Counted from the stretch's first letter, positions 17,637 through 27,727 are shown. The stretch is DNA of 64,000 nt from Bacillota bacterium (GCA_023621995.1 JAMOAB010000124.1:62001-126000), one strand, 5' to 3'. Numbers and translations are program-made. The notes: generated by a model from the letters alone, not told the origin.

Positions 17637-18551
17637 TTACGATCTAGAGGTGGGAAGATACTTATTGATACTCAGGTTATTTTTATATCCTGAATAATCA
17701 CTATATAATGTATATCCCATGGGCATACTCTCTTTCCTGCCTTCATTTTCATAGAATAGTAGATGTTCCAAGGATATAACGCCTACACCTTCCTTTATCT
17801 CACGCCTTTCATAGTACTTGCTGTCCCTATCCTTATAGATTATTGTGTAAATCTTTTGTCCATTATCTTCCCTTATGTCATCTATTGTACTGTCTAATTT
17901 GATAGTCTTTCCATTGGAATCTTTTTGTGTTTGCACCCATTTGTTTCCCTTAGAGAGTGGAGTGCGTATGAGTTCTATTTGACTTAGCTTACTATCCATC
18001 ATCATATCACTGTCAACGGTTTGTATAATACTATTTTCTGTTACAACATATGTTACTTTAAGGGAAAAGTCCTTCTTTGATTCGCCATCTGACATATCAT
18101 CTACTTCACCAGTTATAGAGTATATCATATTATTCTTTGATGTTTCTATAGAGTTTAGGGTCATGGTATGACCATATTCTGTTGAACCGTAATATACCCA
18201 TGTATATTCTGGACGGTGGGGAAGAAGCTTTGTCAAGGTTAGGCTTTTCTCATCTTCGTTAGATTGAATATCCCCCTTTGAAGAGACATTGCCAGATTCC
18301 CCCTCCCTGTTTGAAGTTTTATTATCAGATCCTACATTATCTATGGAAGGTTTGCCGTTTGAAGTATCTTCATCTTCTTGTGGGTCGTTTTCTTCTAAGG
18401 GGCCAATGTGTTTAGCGTCTTCATTTTTTTCCGATATTATATCTATGTCTATCTCGTTAGGTTTATATATATCTTTAGGCGAGCATCCCACTAACCCTAT
18501 AAATGTTAATACAAGTGCTATTGAAATATAGCTCAAATGTCTTTTTGTCAT
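17637..18551 (-). CDS. Lipoprotein of unknown function
   Basis: A 304-residue protein with a clear lipoprotein signal (lipobox Cys23, GLVGC). A low-complexity acidic, serine- and asparagine-rich linker (about 25-105) leads to a beta-rich C-terminal domain of about 190 residues (PEYTWVYYGSTEYGHTMTL; GVGVISLEHLLFY). I do not recognise the family beyond a general resemblance to Firmicutes lipoproteins. The ATG follows a GGAGG site. It is the only minus-strand gene in the left third of the window and is divergent from recX. Confidence 0.75.
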   Translation of the reverse strand: MTKRHLSYISIALVLTFIGLVGCSPKDIYKPNEIDIDIISEKNEDAKHIGPLEENDPQEDEDTSNGKPSIDNVGSDNKTSNREGESGNVSSKGDIQSNEDEKSLTLTKLLPHRPEYTWVYYGSTEYGHTMTLNSIETSKNNMIYSITGEVDDMSDGESKKDFSLKVTYVVTENSIIQTVDSDMMMDSKLSQIELIRTPLSKGNKWVQTQKDSNGKTIKLDSTIDDIREDNGQKIYTIIYKDRDSKYYERREIKEGVGVISLEHLLFYENEGRKESMPMGYTLYSDYSGYKNNLSINKYLPTSRS

Positions 18552-18708
18552 AATCCAAATCCTCCATTTAAAAATTAATTTTTAATCCTGTGTATTAGTA
18601 TGGTAACATTATAGCAATAGAATATTACATTAATATAAAACTTATATTAAACAACGGGGAAAAATATGTTAAGGTATATATATCATTAACCTGGTAAGGA
18701 GGTTTTTT

Positions 18709-19350
18709 ATGGCCATTATAACTGATATAACCAAGCAAAGGCGAAATACAGAGCGTTATAATATATACATTGATTACGAATATGCTTTTTCTTTGTGTGA
18801 TGAACTACTTGTGAAATATGGTATAAAACAAGGGCGTGAGATAGATGAAGAAGAACTCCATCAGCTAATATTTGAAGAAAACACTAAAAAAGCCTATAAT
18901 ATGACCTTAAACTATTTAAAATATAGAATGCGTAGCCAAAGGGAGATAGAAGATTATCTCACGAGAAAGGGATTTGACTGGGAGAACATTGAGGCAGTTA
19001 TAGAAAAGCTGAAGGAGTATGATTTAATAGACGATCAATCCTTTGCGAAGGCCCTAATGCGGGATACTATTTCTGCAAAGCCAGTAGGACGAAGGTTTGT
19101 AGCATACAAACTCAAACAAAAGGGAGTGGCAGATGATATAATAGAGTCTACGTTATCTTGCATAACTGATGAAAAAGAATTTGAAATGGCCCTTGAATTG
19201 GCAGAGAAACAATATAGGCGATATGGTGGATGTCCATCTAAGAAAGAACTAGAGAAAATAGGGCGAGCAATGGCAAGACGGGGATTCAATTGGGATACAA
19301 TAAATAGGGCCCTAAGGAAGATTGGCGAGGATTTAGATGGCATTGTGTAG
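18709..19350 (+). CDS. recX: Regulatory protein RecX
   Basis: A 213-residue protein of helix-rich repeats. RecX binds RecA filaments and modulates recombination. Family signatures are YALNYLKYR-like NMTLNYLKYRMRSQREIEDYL, YDLIDDQSFAKALMRD and GRRFVAYKLKQKGV. The ATG follows TAAGGAGG. It lies ahead of the ctsR operon but is separated from it by 155 bases including the ctsR promoter, so it is transcribed apart. Confidence 0.93.
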   Translation: MAIITDITKQRRNTERYNIYIDYEYAFSLCDELLVKYGIKQGREIDEEELHQLIFEENTKKAYNMTLNYLKYRMRSQREIEDYLTRKGFDWENIEAVIEKLKEYDLIDDQSFAKALMRDTISAKPVGRRFVAYKLKQKGVADDIIESTLSCITDEKEFEMALELAEKQYRRYGGCPSKKELEKIGRAMARRGFNWDTINRALRKIGEDLDGIV

Positions 19351-19451
19351 AAGATTGGGAAAATGCGATATAAATTGAGCATAGAGTGAATTTTAACGAC
19401 AAAGTTTAGTTAGATGAAGTATTAGGACGTTTATTTTTATCAAAAATATAG

Positions 19452-19488
19452 TATAATATACATAGGGAAAAGGTCAAAGAAAGTCAAA
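19452..19488 (+). promoter_or_regulatory. ctsR promoter -10 and CtsR operator
   Basis: A -10 TATAAT (19452-19457) is followed by a CtsR box of two direct heptamers, GGTCAAA (19472-19478) and AGTCAAA (19482-19488), with a 3-base spacer. This is an exact fit to the (A/G)GTCAAA-N3-(A/G)GTCAAA consensus. Its position just after the transcription start suits autorepression. The -35 is poor. Confidence 0.9.
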
Positions 19489-19505
19489 AACAGCGAGGTG
19501 ATAGG

Positions 19506-19970
19506 ATGGCACGTCTAAGCGATACTATTGAAGAATTTTTAAAGGTACTATTAGATGAATGTGAAGGTCAACTAGAGATACAGCGAAATGAGCTGGCCGA
19601 CTATTTTGAATGTGCTCCCTCCCAGATTAACTATGTATTGGCTACCCGATTTTCATTGGAGCGAGGCTATTATATAGAGAGTAGGCGGGGTGGAGGTGGA
19701 TATATTCGAATTATCCACCTTGATATAGACGATGATGACTATATATATAAGCTTGTAACAGAACAAATAGGAGACAAGCTATCCCAAACTGATGGAGAAA
19801 ACATAATAGAGGGTTTACAAGAGAGGGAGATTATAACACCTAGGGAAGCTGCTATAATAAAGGCTGCTCTCCAAGATAAAGCCATATCCATACCGGCTTC
19901 ACTTAGGGATAATATTCGAGCTAGCATATTGAAGAATATACTCACATCCATATTGGCATTTTACGATTGA
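19506..19970 (+). CDS. ctsR: Class III heat-shock repressor CtsR
   Basis: A 154-residue dimeric repressor of clp genes. The winged helix-turn-helix contains the glycine-rich wing RRGGGGYIRI (about 60-69), which carries the arginine targeted by McsB in relatives, and a C-terminal four-helix bundle. Heat or McsB releases it from CtsR boxes. The ATG follows GCGAGGTGATAGG. It heads the operon ctsR-mcsA-mcsB-clpC and its own operator lies immediately upstream. Confidence 0.97.
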   Translation: MARLSDTIEEFLKVLLDECEGQLEIQRNELADYFECAPSQINYVLATRFSLERGYYIESRRGGGGYIRIIHLDIDDDDYIYKLVTEQIGDKLSQTDGENIIEGLQEREIITPREAAIIKAALQDKAISIPASLRDNIRASILKNILTSILAFYD

Positions 19971-20032
19971 TGGAATATTTATGTGTATACAGAGTAATAT
20001 AAGGGTATAAAGATAGATAGGGAGGGATTTGA

Positions 20033-20554
20033 ATGCTTTGTCAGCAATGTAATAAGAGGTCTGCAACGGTACATTTGACTAAATATATAAATGGCCAAAA
20101 GACAGAAGTACATCTGTGTCAAGAATGTGCAAGGCAGAGGAGCGATATCAATATATTTGCTCCCTTTACAATAAATGATTTATTATCGGGGCTTTTAGAT
20201 ATGGCTGCCCCCTCAACTGTCATAGGCAAGGGTAAAGATATAAAATGTAGCACATGTGGGATGACGTATTCCCAATTTAAGAAAGTTGGAAGGGTTGGTT
20301 GTGAGGATTGTTATAAGAGTTTTAGCCGAGAGTTAGATCCCATATTAAAACGAATACAAGGGGGTACCCACCATACTGGTAAGGTTCCCAGTCGGATGGG
20401 TTTTAACTACAGGCTAAGGCGTAATATAGATCAGCTCAAACGGGAGCTCAATAAGGCAGTAGAGACAGAGGCTTTTGAGGAAGCTGCTAGGCTGAGGGAT
20501 GAAATAAGGGAACTTGAGAAGGAACTTAAAAAGGCTAATGAAAAGGGGGCATGA
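20033..20554 (+). CDS. mcsA: McsA, zinc-binding activator of McsB
   Basis: A 173-residue protein with two four-cysteine zinc modules (C3xxC6...C29xxC32 and CSTC...CEDC) and a C-terminal UVR domain (LNKAVETEAFEEAARLRDEI). McsA activates the arginine kinase McsB and binds CtsR. The ATG follows AGGGAGGGATTTGA. It is contiguous with mcsB. Confidence 0.95.
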   Translation: MLCQQCNKRSATVHLTKYINGQKTEVHLCQECARQRSDINIFAPFTINDLLSGLLDMAAPSTVIGKGKDIKCSTCGMTYSQFKKVGRVGCEDCYKSFSRELDPILKRIQGGTHHTGKVPSRMGFNYRLRRNIDQLKRELNKAVETEAFEEAARLRDEIRELEKELKKANEKGA

Positions 20555-20556
20555 TT

Positions 20557-21579
20557 GTGAGTTGGATGACAGATTTAGGTCCTATGCGAGATGTGGTTAT
20601 AAGCAGCAGGGTAAGGCTTGCACGGAATATAAAAGGCTATCCTTTTCCTGTGATAATGGATAGGGAGACAGCACGTGAGGCCATGGAGAAGGTACATGGA
20701 GGGATTGTATCCGGTAATTCTTCCCTAAGTAAAGACCTAAAATTCATGCCAATGTATGAATTAGACGATCTTGAGCGTAATATATTGGTGGAAAGGCATC
20801 TGGTCAGTCCTGATCTCATTCAAAGGGCAGATTATACAGGTATATTAATAGATGACAGGGAAGAGATCTGTATAATGTTAAACGAGGAAGATCACATACG
20901 TCTTCAATGCATATTACCAGGAAATCAGGTAGCTAAGGCATGGGATACAATAGATAAGGTAGATGACGTAGTTGAGGAGAATGTGGAATATTCGTATCAC
21001 GAGAGTTTAGGCTATATAACTTCATGTCCTACAAATGTGGGAACGGGTATGCGTGCATCTGTCATGATGCATCTTCCTGCTCTAGTATATGGAGGTCACA
21101 TAAATGGAATACTTCAGACCATATCTAAGATAGGTCTGACTGCCAGAGGGCTGTACGGTGAAGGAAGCGAAGCTCTAGGTAATATATTCCAAGTGTCAAA
21201 TCAAGTGACACTTGGCCCGTCAGAGGAAGAGATTGTAGATAACTTAGAGATTGTCATAAAGCAGATAGCAGACAAAGAAAAACTTACTCGTAAGGCAATC
21301 TATGAGGCCAATAAAATTGAACTTGAAGATAATGTATATAGATCACTAGGCGTACTTAAGTATGCAAGACGCCTTACTGCAAAGGAGTTTATGGCTCTAC
21401 TTTCACAAGTAAGGCTAGGAGTATCCATGGGTATAATAGAAGATATTACTCTTACAGATATTGATAAGCTAATGGTGGCAGGCCAATCTGCCAATCTCAA
21501 ATCATATGCAAAGCAACATGACAAATCGGAGGAAGATTTAGATATTATACGGGCAGAGATAGTGGATCATTTAATATAG
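20557..21579 (+). CDS. mcsB: Protein arginine kinase McsB
   Basis: A 340-residue phosphagen-kinase-fold enzyme that phosphorylates arginines in proteins, marking them for ClpCP and inactivating CtsR. Signatures are VISSRVRLARNIKGYPFP, TSCPTNVGTGMRASVMMHLP and GLYGEGSEALG. An ATG at 20551 overlaps the mcsA stop but is only one base from the AAAAGGGGG site, so the GTG at 20557 with seven-base spacing is preferred. Translation is probably coupled to mcsA. Confidence 0.95.
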   Translation: MSWMTDLGPMRDVVISSRVRLARNIKGYPFPVIMDRETAREAMEKVHGGIVSGNSSLSKDLKFMPMYELDDLERNILVERHLVSPDLIQRADYTGILIDDREEICIMLNEEDHIRLQCILPGNQVAKAWDTIDKVDDVVEENVEYSYHESLGYITSCPTNVGTGMRASVMMHLPALVYGGHINGILQTISKIGLTARGLYGEGSEALGNIFQVSNQVTLGPSEEEIVDNLEIVIKQIADKEKLTRKAIYEANKIELEDNVYRSLGVLKYARRLTAKEFMALLSQVRLGVSMGIIEDITLTDIDKLMVAGQSANLKSYAKQHDKSEEDLDIIRAEIVDHLI

Positions 21580-21668
21580 GTAGCCACTATCAATACTGAC
21601 AAATGAGTTAATGGAATATCTATGGATTTAGATAATTATAATACTTGAGAAGAGGAGGTAATAAATAT

Positions 21669-24101
21669 ATGGCATTTTTTGGACGTTTTACAGAACGGGC
21701 CCAGAGGGCATTGGTATATGCCCAGGAAGAGGCTAAAAATTTAGGTCATAACTATGTAGGAACAGAACATCTTCTCTTAGGATTGCTTCAAGAGAACGAA
21801 GGAGTAGCTGCTCGTGTCTTAAAGGGGCAGGGTATAGATGCGGCTATAGTAAGGGACCAGATAGAGGCCCTCATTGGAAAGGGTGATTATGCCCTTGACG
21901 AAGGCTTTGGATATACACCTCGAACCAAGAGGATATTAGAACTTAGTTTTTATGAGGCGAGAAGTCTAGGTCATAACTATGTAGGGACAGAACATCTTCT
22001 CCTTGCCCTTGTCCGCGAAGGGGAGGGGGTAGGTGCAAGAATATTAAAGGATGCAGGAGTAGATCTGGAGAATCTAAGAGCACAGATCATAGATGCATTG
22101 AAGGAGGAGAGTATGAAAGCTGGTGAGCAGAAAGGAACAAAGCGTAGCAATACTCCTACCCTAGATCAATATGGGAGAGACCTTACCCATATGGCAAGGG
22201 AGGGAAAGCTAGACCCTGTAGTAGGTAGATCAAAAGAGATAGAGAGGGTTGTTCAGATACTCAGTAGGCGTACCAAGAATAATCCTGTACTCATAGGTGA
22301 GCCAGGTGTAGGTAAGACAGCTGTCGCAGAAGGGCTTGCCCAGCACATAGTAGAGGGTAATATACCTGAGCCTTTAAAAGACAAGCGCCTTGTATCACTA
22401 GATATGTCAGCTATGGTGGCAGGTGCCAAGTATAGAGGTGAGTTTGAAGAGCGGTTAAAGACGGTAATGGAAGAGGTTAGAAAGGCAAATGATGTAATAT
22501 TGTTCCTAGACGAGATGCACACCATAATAGGTGCCGGTGCTGCCGAAGGGGCAATAGATGCCTCTAATATACTAAAGCCAGCTCTATCGAGGGGTGAGAT
22601 GCAGGCTATAGGTGCCACTACTATAGATGAATATAGGAAGCACGTTGAAAAGGATGCGGCTCTAGAGCGAAGGTTCCAGCCTGTAATGGTAGATGAACCG
22701 TCTAAGGAAGAGGCAGTAGAGATACTCATGGGACTTAGGGATAAATATGAAGCCCATCATAAGGTACGTATTACCGATGGGGCCATCGAGGCAGCAGTAA
22801 CGTTGTCAGACCGATATATAAGAGACAGATATCTACCTGATAAAGCTATAGATCTAATAGACGAGGCAGCATCTAAGGTAAGGCTACAAGCATTTACTCC
22901 ACCATCTGATCTAAAGGAATTGGAAGAGAAACTGGAAGACCTTAAGAAGGAAAAAGAAGAAGCAGTTATGAATCAAAACTATGAAAAAGCGGCCAAGATA
23001 AGGGACGAGGAAAAGCAAATAAAAGAGCAGATGGATGAAGAAAAGACAAAGTGGCAAAGTGAAAACAATGATGGAGGAAAGACTGTAGATGAACAGGACA
23101 TAGCTGCCATAGTATCTAGTTGGACTGGTATACCTGTAGTCAAGCTTACAGAAGATGAGGCAGAGAGGCTTCTCAACATGGAGGAGATACTTCACAAGAG
23201 AGTAATAGGTCAAGATGAGGCAGTAGAGGCAGTATCGCGGGCAGTAAGAAGAGCTAGGGCAGGGCTCAAAGATCCTAAGAGGCCAATAGGTTCATTTATG
23301 TTTTTAGGTCCTACAGGAGTTGGTAAAACTGAGCTCTGTAGAGCACTAGCAGATGTGCTATTTGGTGATGAAGAGTCTATGATCAGAATAGATATGTCTG
23401 AGTATATGGAGAAACATACTGTATCTAGACTGGTCGGTTCTCCTCCAGGATATGTGGGCTATGATGAAGGTGGTCAACTCACAGAGGCAGTTAGACGTAA
23501 ACCCTATTCAGTAGTGCTATTTGATGAGATTGAAAAGGCCCACCCAGATGTATTCAACATACTGTTACAGATACTGGAAGATGGTAGGCTCACTGATGCA
23601 CAAGGTCGAACTGTAGATTTTAGAAACACAGTAATAGTCATGACATCTAATGTGGGTGCACATACAATACGCAAACAGAAGACGTTAGGGTTTGCTGTCG
23701 ATGAAGATAGTTCAAGTGAATATGAAAGAATGAAGGAAAACGTTCTGGAAGAGCTAAGACGTACATTTAGGCCTGAATTTTTAAATAGATTAGATGAAGT
23801 AATAGTATTCCATGCATTGGAGAGGGAGCATATAAAGGAAATTGTAGATATAATGCTTGTGAATGTGAAAGAGCGGCTGCAAGCTCAGGATATAGCTATT
23901 GAAGTGACGGAAGATGCAAAAGATGTACTTGTAGATGAAGGTTTTGATGTTACCTATGGTGCAAGGCCACTGAGAAGGGCAATACAGCGGATGTTGGAGG
24001 ATAGACTATCAGATGAGATACTAGCAGGTAATGTAGAACCAGGCGATAAAGTAATTGTTGGAGCACAAGATAGTAAATTGACATTTAAAAAAAGTGAGTA
24101 A
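21669..24101 (+). CDS. clpC: ATP-dependent Clp protease ATPase ClpC
   Basis: An 810-residue Hsp100 unfoldase working with ClpP and adaptors such as McsB. Two N-domain repeats ([16 protein letters not shown] and [17 protein letters not shown]) lead to AAA-1 with Walker A GEPGVGKT (210-217). A UVR-containing middle domain follows ([20 protein letters not shown]), then AAA-2 with Walker [10 protein letters not shown] ClpP-binding loop is expected in AAA-2 (VGFAVDE-type region). The ATG at 21669 follows GAGGAGGT. It is the last gene of the CtsR operon, with an 89-base gap after mcsB. Confidence 0.97.
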   Translation: MAFFGRFTERAQRALVYAQEEAKNLGHNYVGTEHLLLGLLQENEGVAARVLKGQGIDAAIVRDQIEALIGKGDYALDEGFGYTPRTKRILELSFYEARSLGHNYVGTEHLLLALVREGEGVGARILKDAGVDLENLRAQIIDALKEESMKAGEQKGTKRSNTPTLDQYGRDLTHMAREGKLDPVVGRSKEIERVVQILSRRTKNNPVLIGEPGVGKTAVAEGLAQHIVEGNIPEPLKDKRLVSLDMSAMVAGAKYRGEFEERLKTVMEEVRKANDVILFLDEMHTIIGAGAAEGAIDASNILKPALSRGEMQAIGATTIDEYRKHVEKDAALERRFQPVMVDEPSKEEAVEILMGLRDKYEAHHKVRITDGAIEAAVTLSDRYIRDRYLPDKAIDLIDEAASKVRLQAFTPPSDLKELEEKLEDLKKEKEEAVMNQNYEKAAKIRDEEKQIKEQMDEEKTKWQSENNDGGKTVDEQDIAAIVSSWTGIPVVKLTEDEAERLLNMEEILHKRVIGQDEAVEAVSRAVRRARAGLKDPKRPIGSFMFLGPTGVGKTELCRALADVLFGDEESMIRIDMSEYMEKHTVSRLVGSPPGYVGYDEGGQLTEAVRRKPYSVVLFDEIEKAHPDVFNILLQILEDGRLTDAQGRTVDFRNTVIVMTSNVGAHTIRKQKTLGFAVDEDSSSEYERMKENVLEELRRTFRPEFLNRLDEVIVFHALEREHIKEIVDIMLVNVKERLQAQDIAIEVTEDAKDVLVDEGFDVTYGARPLRRAIQRMLEDRLSDEILAGNVEPGDKVIVGAQDSKLTFKKSE

Positions 24102-24108
24102 TATGCCA

Positions 24109-24141
24109 TATATAGGGGAAGGTAGATCCTTCCCCTATATA
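24109..24141 (+). terminator. Hairpin after clpC
   Basis: A perfect 14-bp stem (24109-24122 with 24128-24141) with a 5-base loop. There is no strong T run. Confidence 0.6.
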
Positions 24142-24189
24142 TATATTGGACATATAATATGACTTAAAAGTTAGTAGGGGGAGATAGGG

Positions 24190-24924
24190 ATGAATAGCTT
24201 TATATACCAACTAGAAGGCGTATATCTGAGTAAAAATGGCAAGGATATTTTAAAAGATATAAACTTAGATATACCTAAAGGAGATAGGCTATCAGTTGTT
24301 GGGCCATCTGGGAGTGGAAAGTCTTCTCTGTTGAGACTTCTCTCTACTCTCGATAGTGCTAGCAAGGGAAGGGTTTTCTATGGGGGTAAGGATATAGACA
24401 CTATGGAACCTATAGATTATAGAAGAAAAGTAAGATATGTATTTCAAAAGCCTTATCTCTTTGGTAATACCGTGAGGGATAATCTGGTATTTCCTTATAA
24501 TGTGATGAAGATGAATCCTGATTTTGATAGGATATATTATCTCATGGATAAGTTAAATGTGCCATTAGACTTTTTAGATAAGGACAAAGATAACTTATCT
24601 GGAGGTGAGCAACAACGGATTGCCCTTATAAGGAGTATTCTAATGGAGCCAGAAGTATTATTACTAGATGAGGTAACTGCTTCATTGGATATAGTAAATA
24701 GTAAGTTAGTAGAAGAATATATGATAGAGCTCAATGAAGAGAAGGGTATGACCATATTTCTAGTTACACACGATCTTGCCCAGGCGAGGAGATGGGGTGG
24801 TAATACCATATACCTTGAGGATGGACGACTTAAGCATTATATGCCTACAGATGAATTTTGTCGGCAATATGGAAAGGATTTAACGGTATTTGGAAAGAGA
24901 AAAGGGGAGGATGGAGATGAATGA
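24190..24924 (+). CDS. fetA: ABC transporter ATP-binding protein, FetA/YbbL type
   Basis: A 244-residue ATPase with Walker A GPSGSGKSS (about 38-46), Q-loop FQKPYLFG, signature LSGGEQQRIAL, Walker B VLLLDEVTAS and H-loop LVTHDLAQ. Together with the next gene it forms a FetAB-type transporter; in E. coli FetAB (YbbL/YbbM) is implicated in iron export and peroxide resistance. The metal is inference here. The gene overlaps the permease gene by 8 bases. Confidence 0.85.
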   Translation: MNSFIYQLEGVYLSKNGKDILKDINLDIPKGDRLSVVGPSGSGKSSLLRLLSTLDSASKGRVFYGGKDIDTMEPIDYRRKVRYVFQKPYLFGNTVRDNLVFPYNVMKMNPDFDRIYYLMDKLNVPLDFLDKDKDNLSGGEQQRIALIRSILMEPEVLLLDEVTASLDIVNSKLVEEYMIELNEEKGMTIFLVTHDLAQARRWGGNTIYLEDGRLKHYMPTDEFCRQYGKDLTVFGKRKGEDGDE

Positions 24925-25693
24925 GATGACCCTTAATATATATTCTCTTATGATGGCGTCTGTACTTGTATTCATATCTATAATATTTTCTTATTGGCAA
25001 AACTTAAAACTAGAGAAGGATATAATAGTAGGGACTGTGAGGGCAGTATTGCAACTAACTGCTGTTGGTTTTTTACTTAATTATATATTTAAATTAGACC
25101 ACTGGTTATATACAACTCTTATGATGCTCTTTATGATATATAATGCAAGCAATATTGCGGCTAAGAGGGGTAGAGGGATACAGAAGGGTAAATCTATAGC
25201 GTTTGTCGCAATTGGCGCCGGCGCCGCCACAACCCTTGCTATACTTGTCCTGGTAGGTGCCATAAAATATATACCATCAGAGGTAATACCCGTAAGTGGC
25301 ATGGTTATAGGAAATGCCATGGTGGCAGTTGGCCTTTGTTTTAGGCAGATGCAGCAACTCTTTGCCGACAGGGCACAGGAGGTAGAGATAAAACTGAGCC
25401 TAGGAGCAAATGAAAAGGTAGCCTCGATGGGCATAATAAGGCAGAGTATACGCCTTGCCATGCAGCCTACTGTAGATTCGTTGAAGACGCTAGGTATAGT
25501 CTCCCTACCTGGAATGATGACTGGACTTATACTTGCCGGTACTCCCCCCTTAAAAGCTATTCAATATCAGATAATGGTTACATTTATGCTAACTTCTACT
25601 GTATCTATAGCCACATTTGTAGCTGGATATTTGGCATATAGAAGATTTTTCAACGATAAAAGACAGCTTGTAAACATAACTAGAGAGGAATAG
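24917..25693 (+). CDS. fetB: Membrane permease, FetB/YbbM (UPF0014) family
   Basis: A 258-residue protein with about seven hydrophobic segments. Conserved UPF0014 segments are VGTVRAVLQLTAVGFLL, YNASNIAAKRG, PVSGMVIGNAMVA and SLPGMMTGLILAGTPPL. It is the membrane part of the FetAB-type transporter. Earlier in-frame starts at 24890 and 24911 sit before or on the AAAGGGGAGG site, so the ATG at 24917 is chosen. The last codons form half of a 20-bp hairpin. Confidence 0.88.
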   Translation: MNEMTLNIYSLMMASVLVFISIIFSYWQNLKLEKDIIVGTVRAVLQLTAVGFLLNYIFKLDHWLYTTLMMLFMIYNASNIAAKRGRGIQKGKSIAFVAIGAGAATTLAILVLVGAIKYIPSEVIPVSGMVIGNAMVAVGLCFRQMQQLFADRAQEVEIKLSLGANEKVASMGIIRQSIRLAMQPTVDSLKTLGIVSLPGMMTGLILAGTPPLKAIQYQIMVTFMLTSTVSIATFVAGYLAYRRFFNDKRQLVNITREE

Positions 25694-25716
25694 TGACTAT
25701 TCCTCTCTAGTTATGT
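25674..25716. terminator. 20-bp hairpin shared by two convergent genes
   Basis: A perfect 20-bp stem (25674-25693 with 25697-25716) and 3-base loop. The left arm is the end of fetB including its stop; the opposing DUF4432 gene ends 10 bases to the right. Confidence 0.65.
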
Positions 25717-25726
25717 ATGCTTTCTA

Positions 25727-26815
25727 TTATTCCACATTTTTTTTGAGTTTTAAGGTACTATCCTTAAAACATTGAATTTCCTCCCATGTCGTCAGTATAC
25801 CTAGTTCTAGATGTATCTCTTTTATCTCACCAGGTGAGAGCATTTGAAAATTTCCTCTATCCTTTGCTACTGGATATTCTATGGGGTAGCAATTACCAGG
25901 TTCAATCCCGACTACATAGTCTTGCTCATCCATCATCTTCCATTGAGTTAGACAGGGAAGTTCATCTACATTGTAGTATATATAAAAGCCTATATTTAAC
26001 CGCTCATTTATTATGCCAACATAAGTATTTCCTTCACCATCGGCAGCAATTTTATGGAAAAACACTTGTTCATTGTAATTAGGGGTTGGCTCTTCAAAAC
26101 GTTCCATTCTCTCTATGCCCTTTTGTGCTTCCTCATTACGGGGATTGGTCCATAATATAGGTGCGATAAGCTTGCTATCTGGACTGACAATGGGGAACCC
26201 TATATTCATGTGGTATAGGAGCATGAGGGGCACTGTATCATATCCTTCATTTTTGATTTCATCAGTTATATATAGTTTGTTTTCTCCAACCTTTGTCGTT
26301 ATGTTACGATACATTGTGAGATTTTCATGGAATAGGACAGAATCCTGTATCTTGCCCTCGATATTGAGTATGAGCTCATCTTCATCCCATATATGACTGT
26401 AGCTGACTTCATACGCCGGTGCTGCTATATTAGAGATTGTATCTTGTAGGCCTACATCAAAGGATTGTTTTTTATCTGGTGATCCAACATATGTAAGACC
26501 ACAGGTTGTCAACACACCACTAGTAAATGGCAAGAATCCCTGGCAATCTTGGTGTCTATAATACATAGGATGGGTTATACCATCCTTATTGATAAAACCT
26601 ATTGGATACCCTCTATATTCCATCCATGCAATGTCCAGGGCCCTATCTTTAAGCACTGTAAAGATTAGCCCGCTGCCCGTCTTTACATCGAAGGCATCTA
26701 ATCCCTGCGACATTCCATCGTTTAGGGTGTAGGATTTAATGCCTGCTATTTGACTTATGTGTCCTACTTGTTTTAATACCTGGTCTTTTGTATAGATTCT
26801 GTCGTATAACCGCAT
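25727..26815 (-). CDS. DUF4432 / aldose 1-epimerase-like protein
   Basis: A 362-residue protein of the DUF4432 family, a galactose mutarotase-like beta-sandwich. Signatures are SQGLDAFDVKTGSGL, VLKDRALDIAWMEYRG, FTSGVLTTCGLTYVG, LLYHMNIGFPIVS and GIEPGNCYPIEYP. Likely an isomerase or binding protein for a sugar or sugar acid; the substrate is unknown. The ATG (26815) follows GAGGAGGT; a TTG 21 bases upstream precedes that site and is rejected. It is the second gene of a minus-strand pair, 22 bases after the TIM-barrel gene. Confidence 0.85.
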   Translation of the reverse strand: MRLYDRIYTKDQVLKQVGHISQIAGIKSYTLNDGMSQGLDAFDVKTGSGLIFTVLKDRALDIAWMEYRGYPIGFINKDGITHPMYYRHQDCQGFLPFTSGVLTTCGLTYVGSPDKKQSFDVGLQDTISNIAAPAYEVSYSHIWDEDELILNIEGKIQDSVLFHENLTMYRNITTKVGENKLYITDEIKNEGYDTVPLMLLYHMNIGFPIVSPDSKLIAPILWTNPRNEEAQKGIERMERFEEPTPNYNEQVFFHKIAADGEGNTYVGIINERLNIGFYIYYNVDELPCLTQWKMMDEQDYVVGIEPGNCYPIEYPVAKDRGNFQMLSPGEIKEIHLELGILTTWEEIQCFKDSTLKLKKNVE

Positions 26816-26837
26816 ATTATACCTCCTCGTATTCAAA

Positions 26838-27512
26838 CTAACCTAGTTCTCGTCTATATTTATCCATGGAGATTTTAAAGAGTTCTCCTGGAGTTGGCGG
26901 AGTATATGTGATTGCATTGGCCCCTGCTTCTATGGTAGCCATAATGGTCTCTTCAGTGGGGCCGCCAGTAGCCACAATAGGCACATCTGGGAATTGGTCC
27001 CTGATTCGCTTTATTATGTCCACTGTCTTGGCAGCACCAGAGACATTGAGTATATTAGCTCCTGCATCGAGCCTAGATTTAATGTCGGTCTTTTCCGATA
27101 CTACAGTTACCATTATGGGGATATCTATTATTTTACGCATATCCTCTATAGTTTCGTTAGGAGTAGGTGCGTTTACTACTACGCCTATGGCACCTTTAAA
27201 CTCAGCATCAAGGGCTAGGTTGACTACCCTCTTGCCTGTAGTCAGACCACCGCCTACACCACAAAAAACTGGAACATCGGCCACCATGGTAATGGCTTGA
27301 GTTATAGCTGGCTGTGGGGTAAAGGGATATACTGCAATTATGGCATCGGCATTTATATTCTTTATTATTGAGACATCGGTTGTAAAAGCCAAAGACCGGA
27401 TGAGTTTACCGAATATCCGTATGCCACTCGCCTCTTCTATACACTCAGGAACTTCGATCATGTGTCTTCTTAGATTACCTCTTATTACAGGAGTCATACT
27501 GTTGTTATGCAT
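26838..27512 (-). CDS. TIM-barrel protein, annotated 'hydrolase' in relatives
   Basis: A 224-residue alpha/beta-barrel-like protein. It has phosphate-binding-type loops near the C-terminus (VATGGPTEETIMATIEAGAN; YTPPTPGEL) and a conserved middle (PVFCGVGGGLTTGKRVVNLAL; VVNAPTPNETI). Relatives in Clostridia carry only the generic name hydrolase. The ATG follows GAAGGAGATGTAGCC. First gene of a two-gene minus-strand operon with the DUF4432 protein, which suggests a shared carbohydrate pathway (inference). Confidence 0.7.
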   Translation of the reverse strand: MHNNSMTPVIRGNLRRHMIEVPECIEEASGIRIFGKLIRSLAFTTDVSIIKNINADAIIAVYPFTPQPAITQAITMVADVPVFCGVGGGLTTGKRVVNLALDAEFKGAIGVVVNAPTPNETIEDMRKIIDIPIMVTVVSEKTDIKSRLDAGANILNVSGAAKTVDIIKRIRDQFPDVPIVATGGPTEETIMATIEAGANAITYTPPTPGELFKISMDKYRRELG

Positions 27513-27727
27513 GGCTACATCTCCTTCATTCAAGATAAGATATACTATATTGTACCACAAATTATATGGATAACCAATATGGGAGCATATCTTGAGTTTT
27601 TACATTTTGTCAAACTATTTGAAGACACTAAGGCTAGGTAGTATATTATTAGGCGTGGATATTGGGAATTAAACATATATTATAATAAGATAAACTATAG
27701 ATAGTAGCCATGGCTACAATGGAGAAA

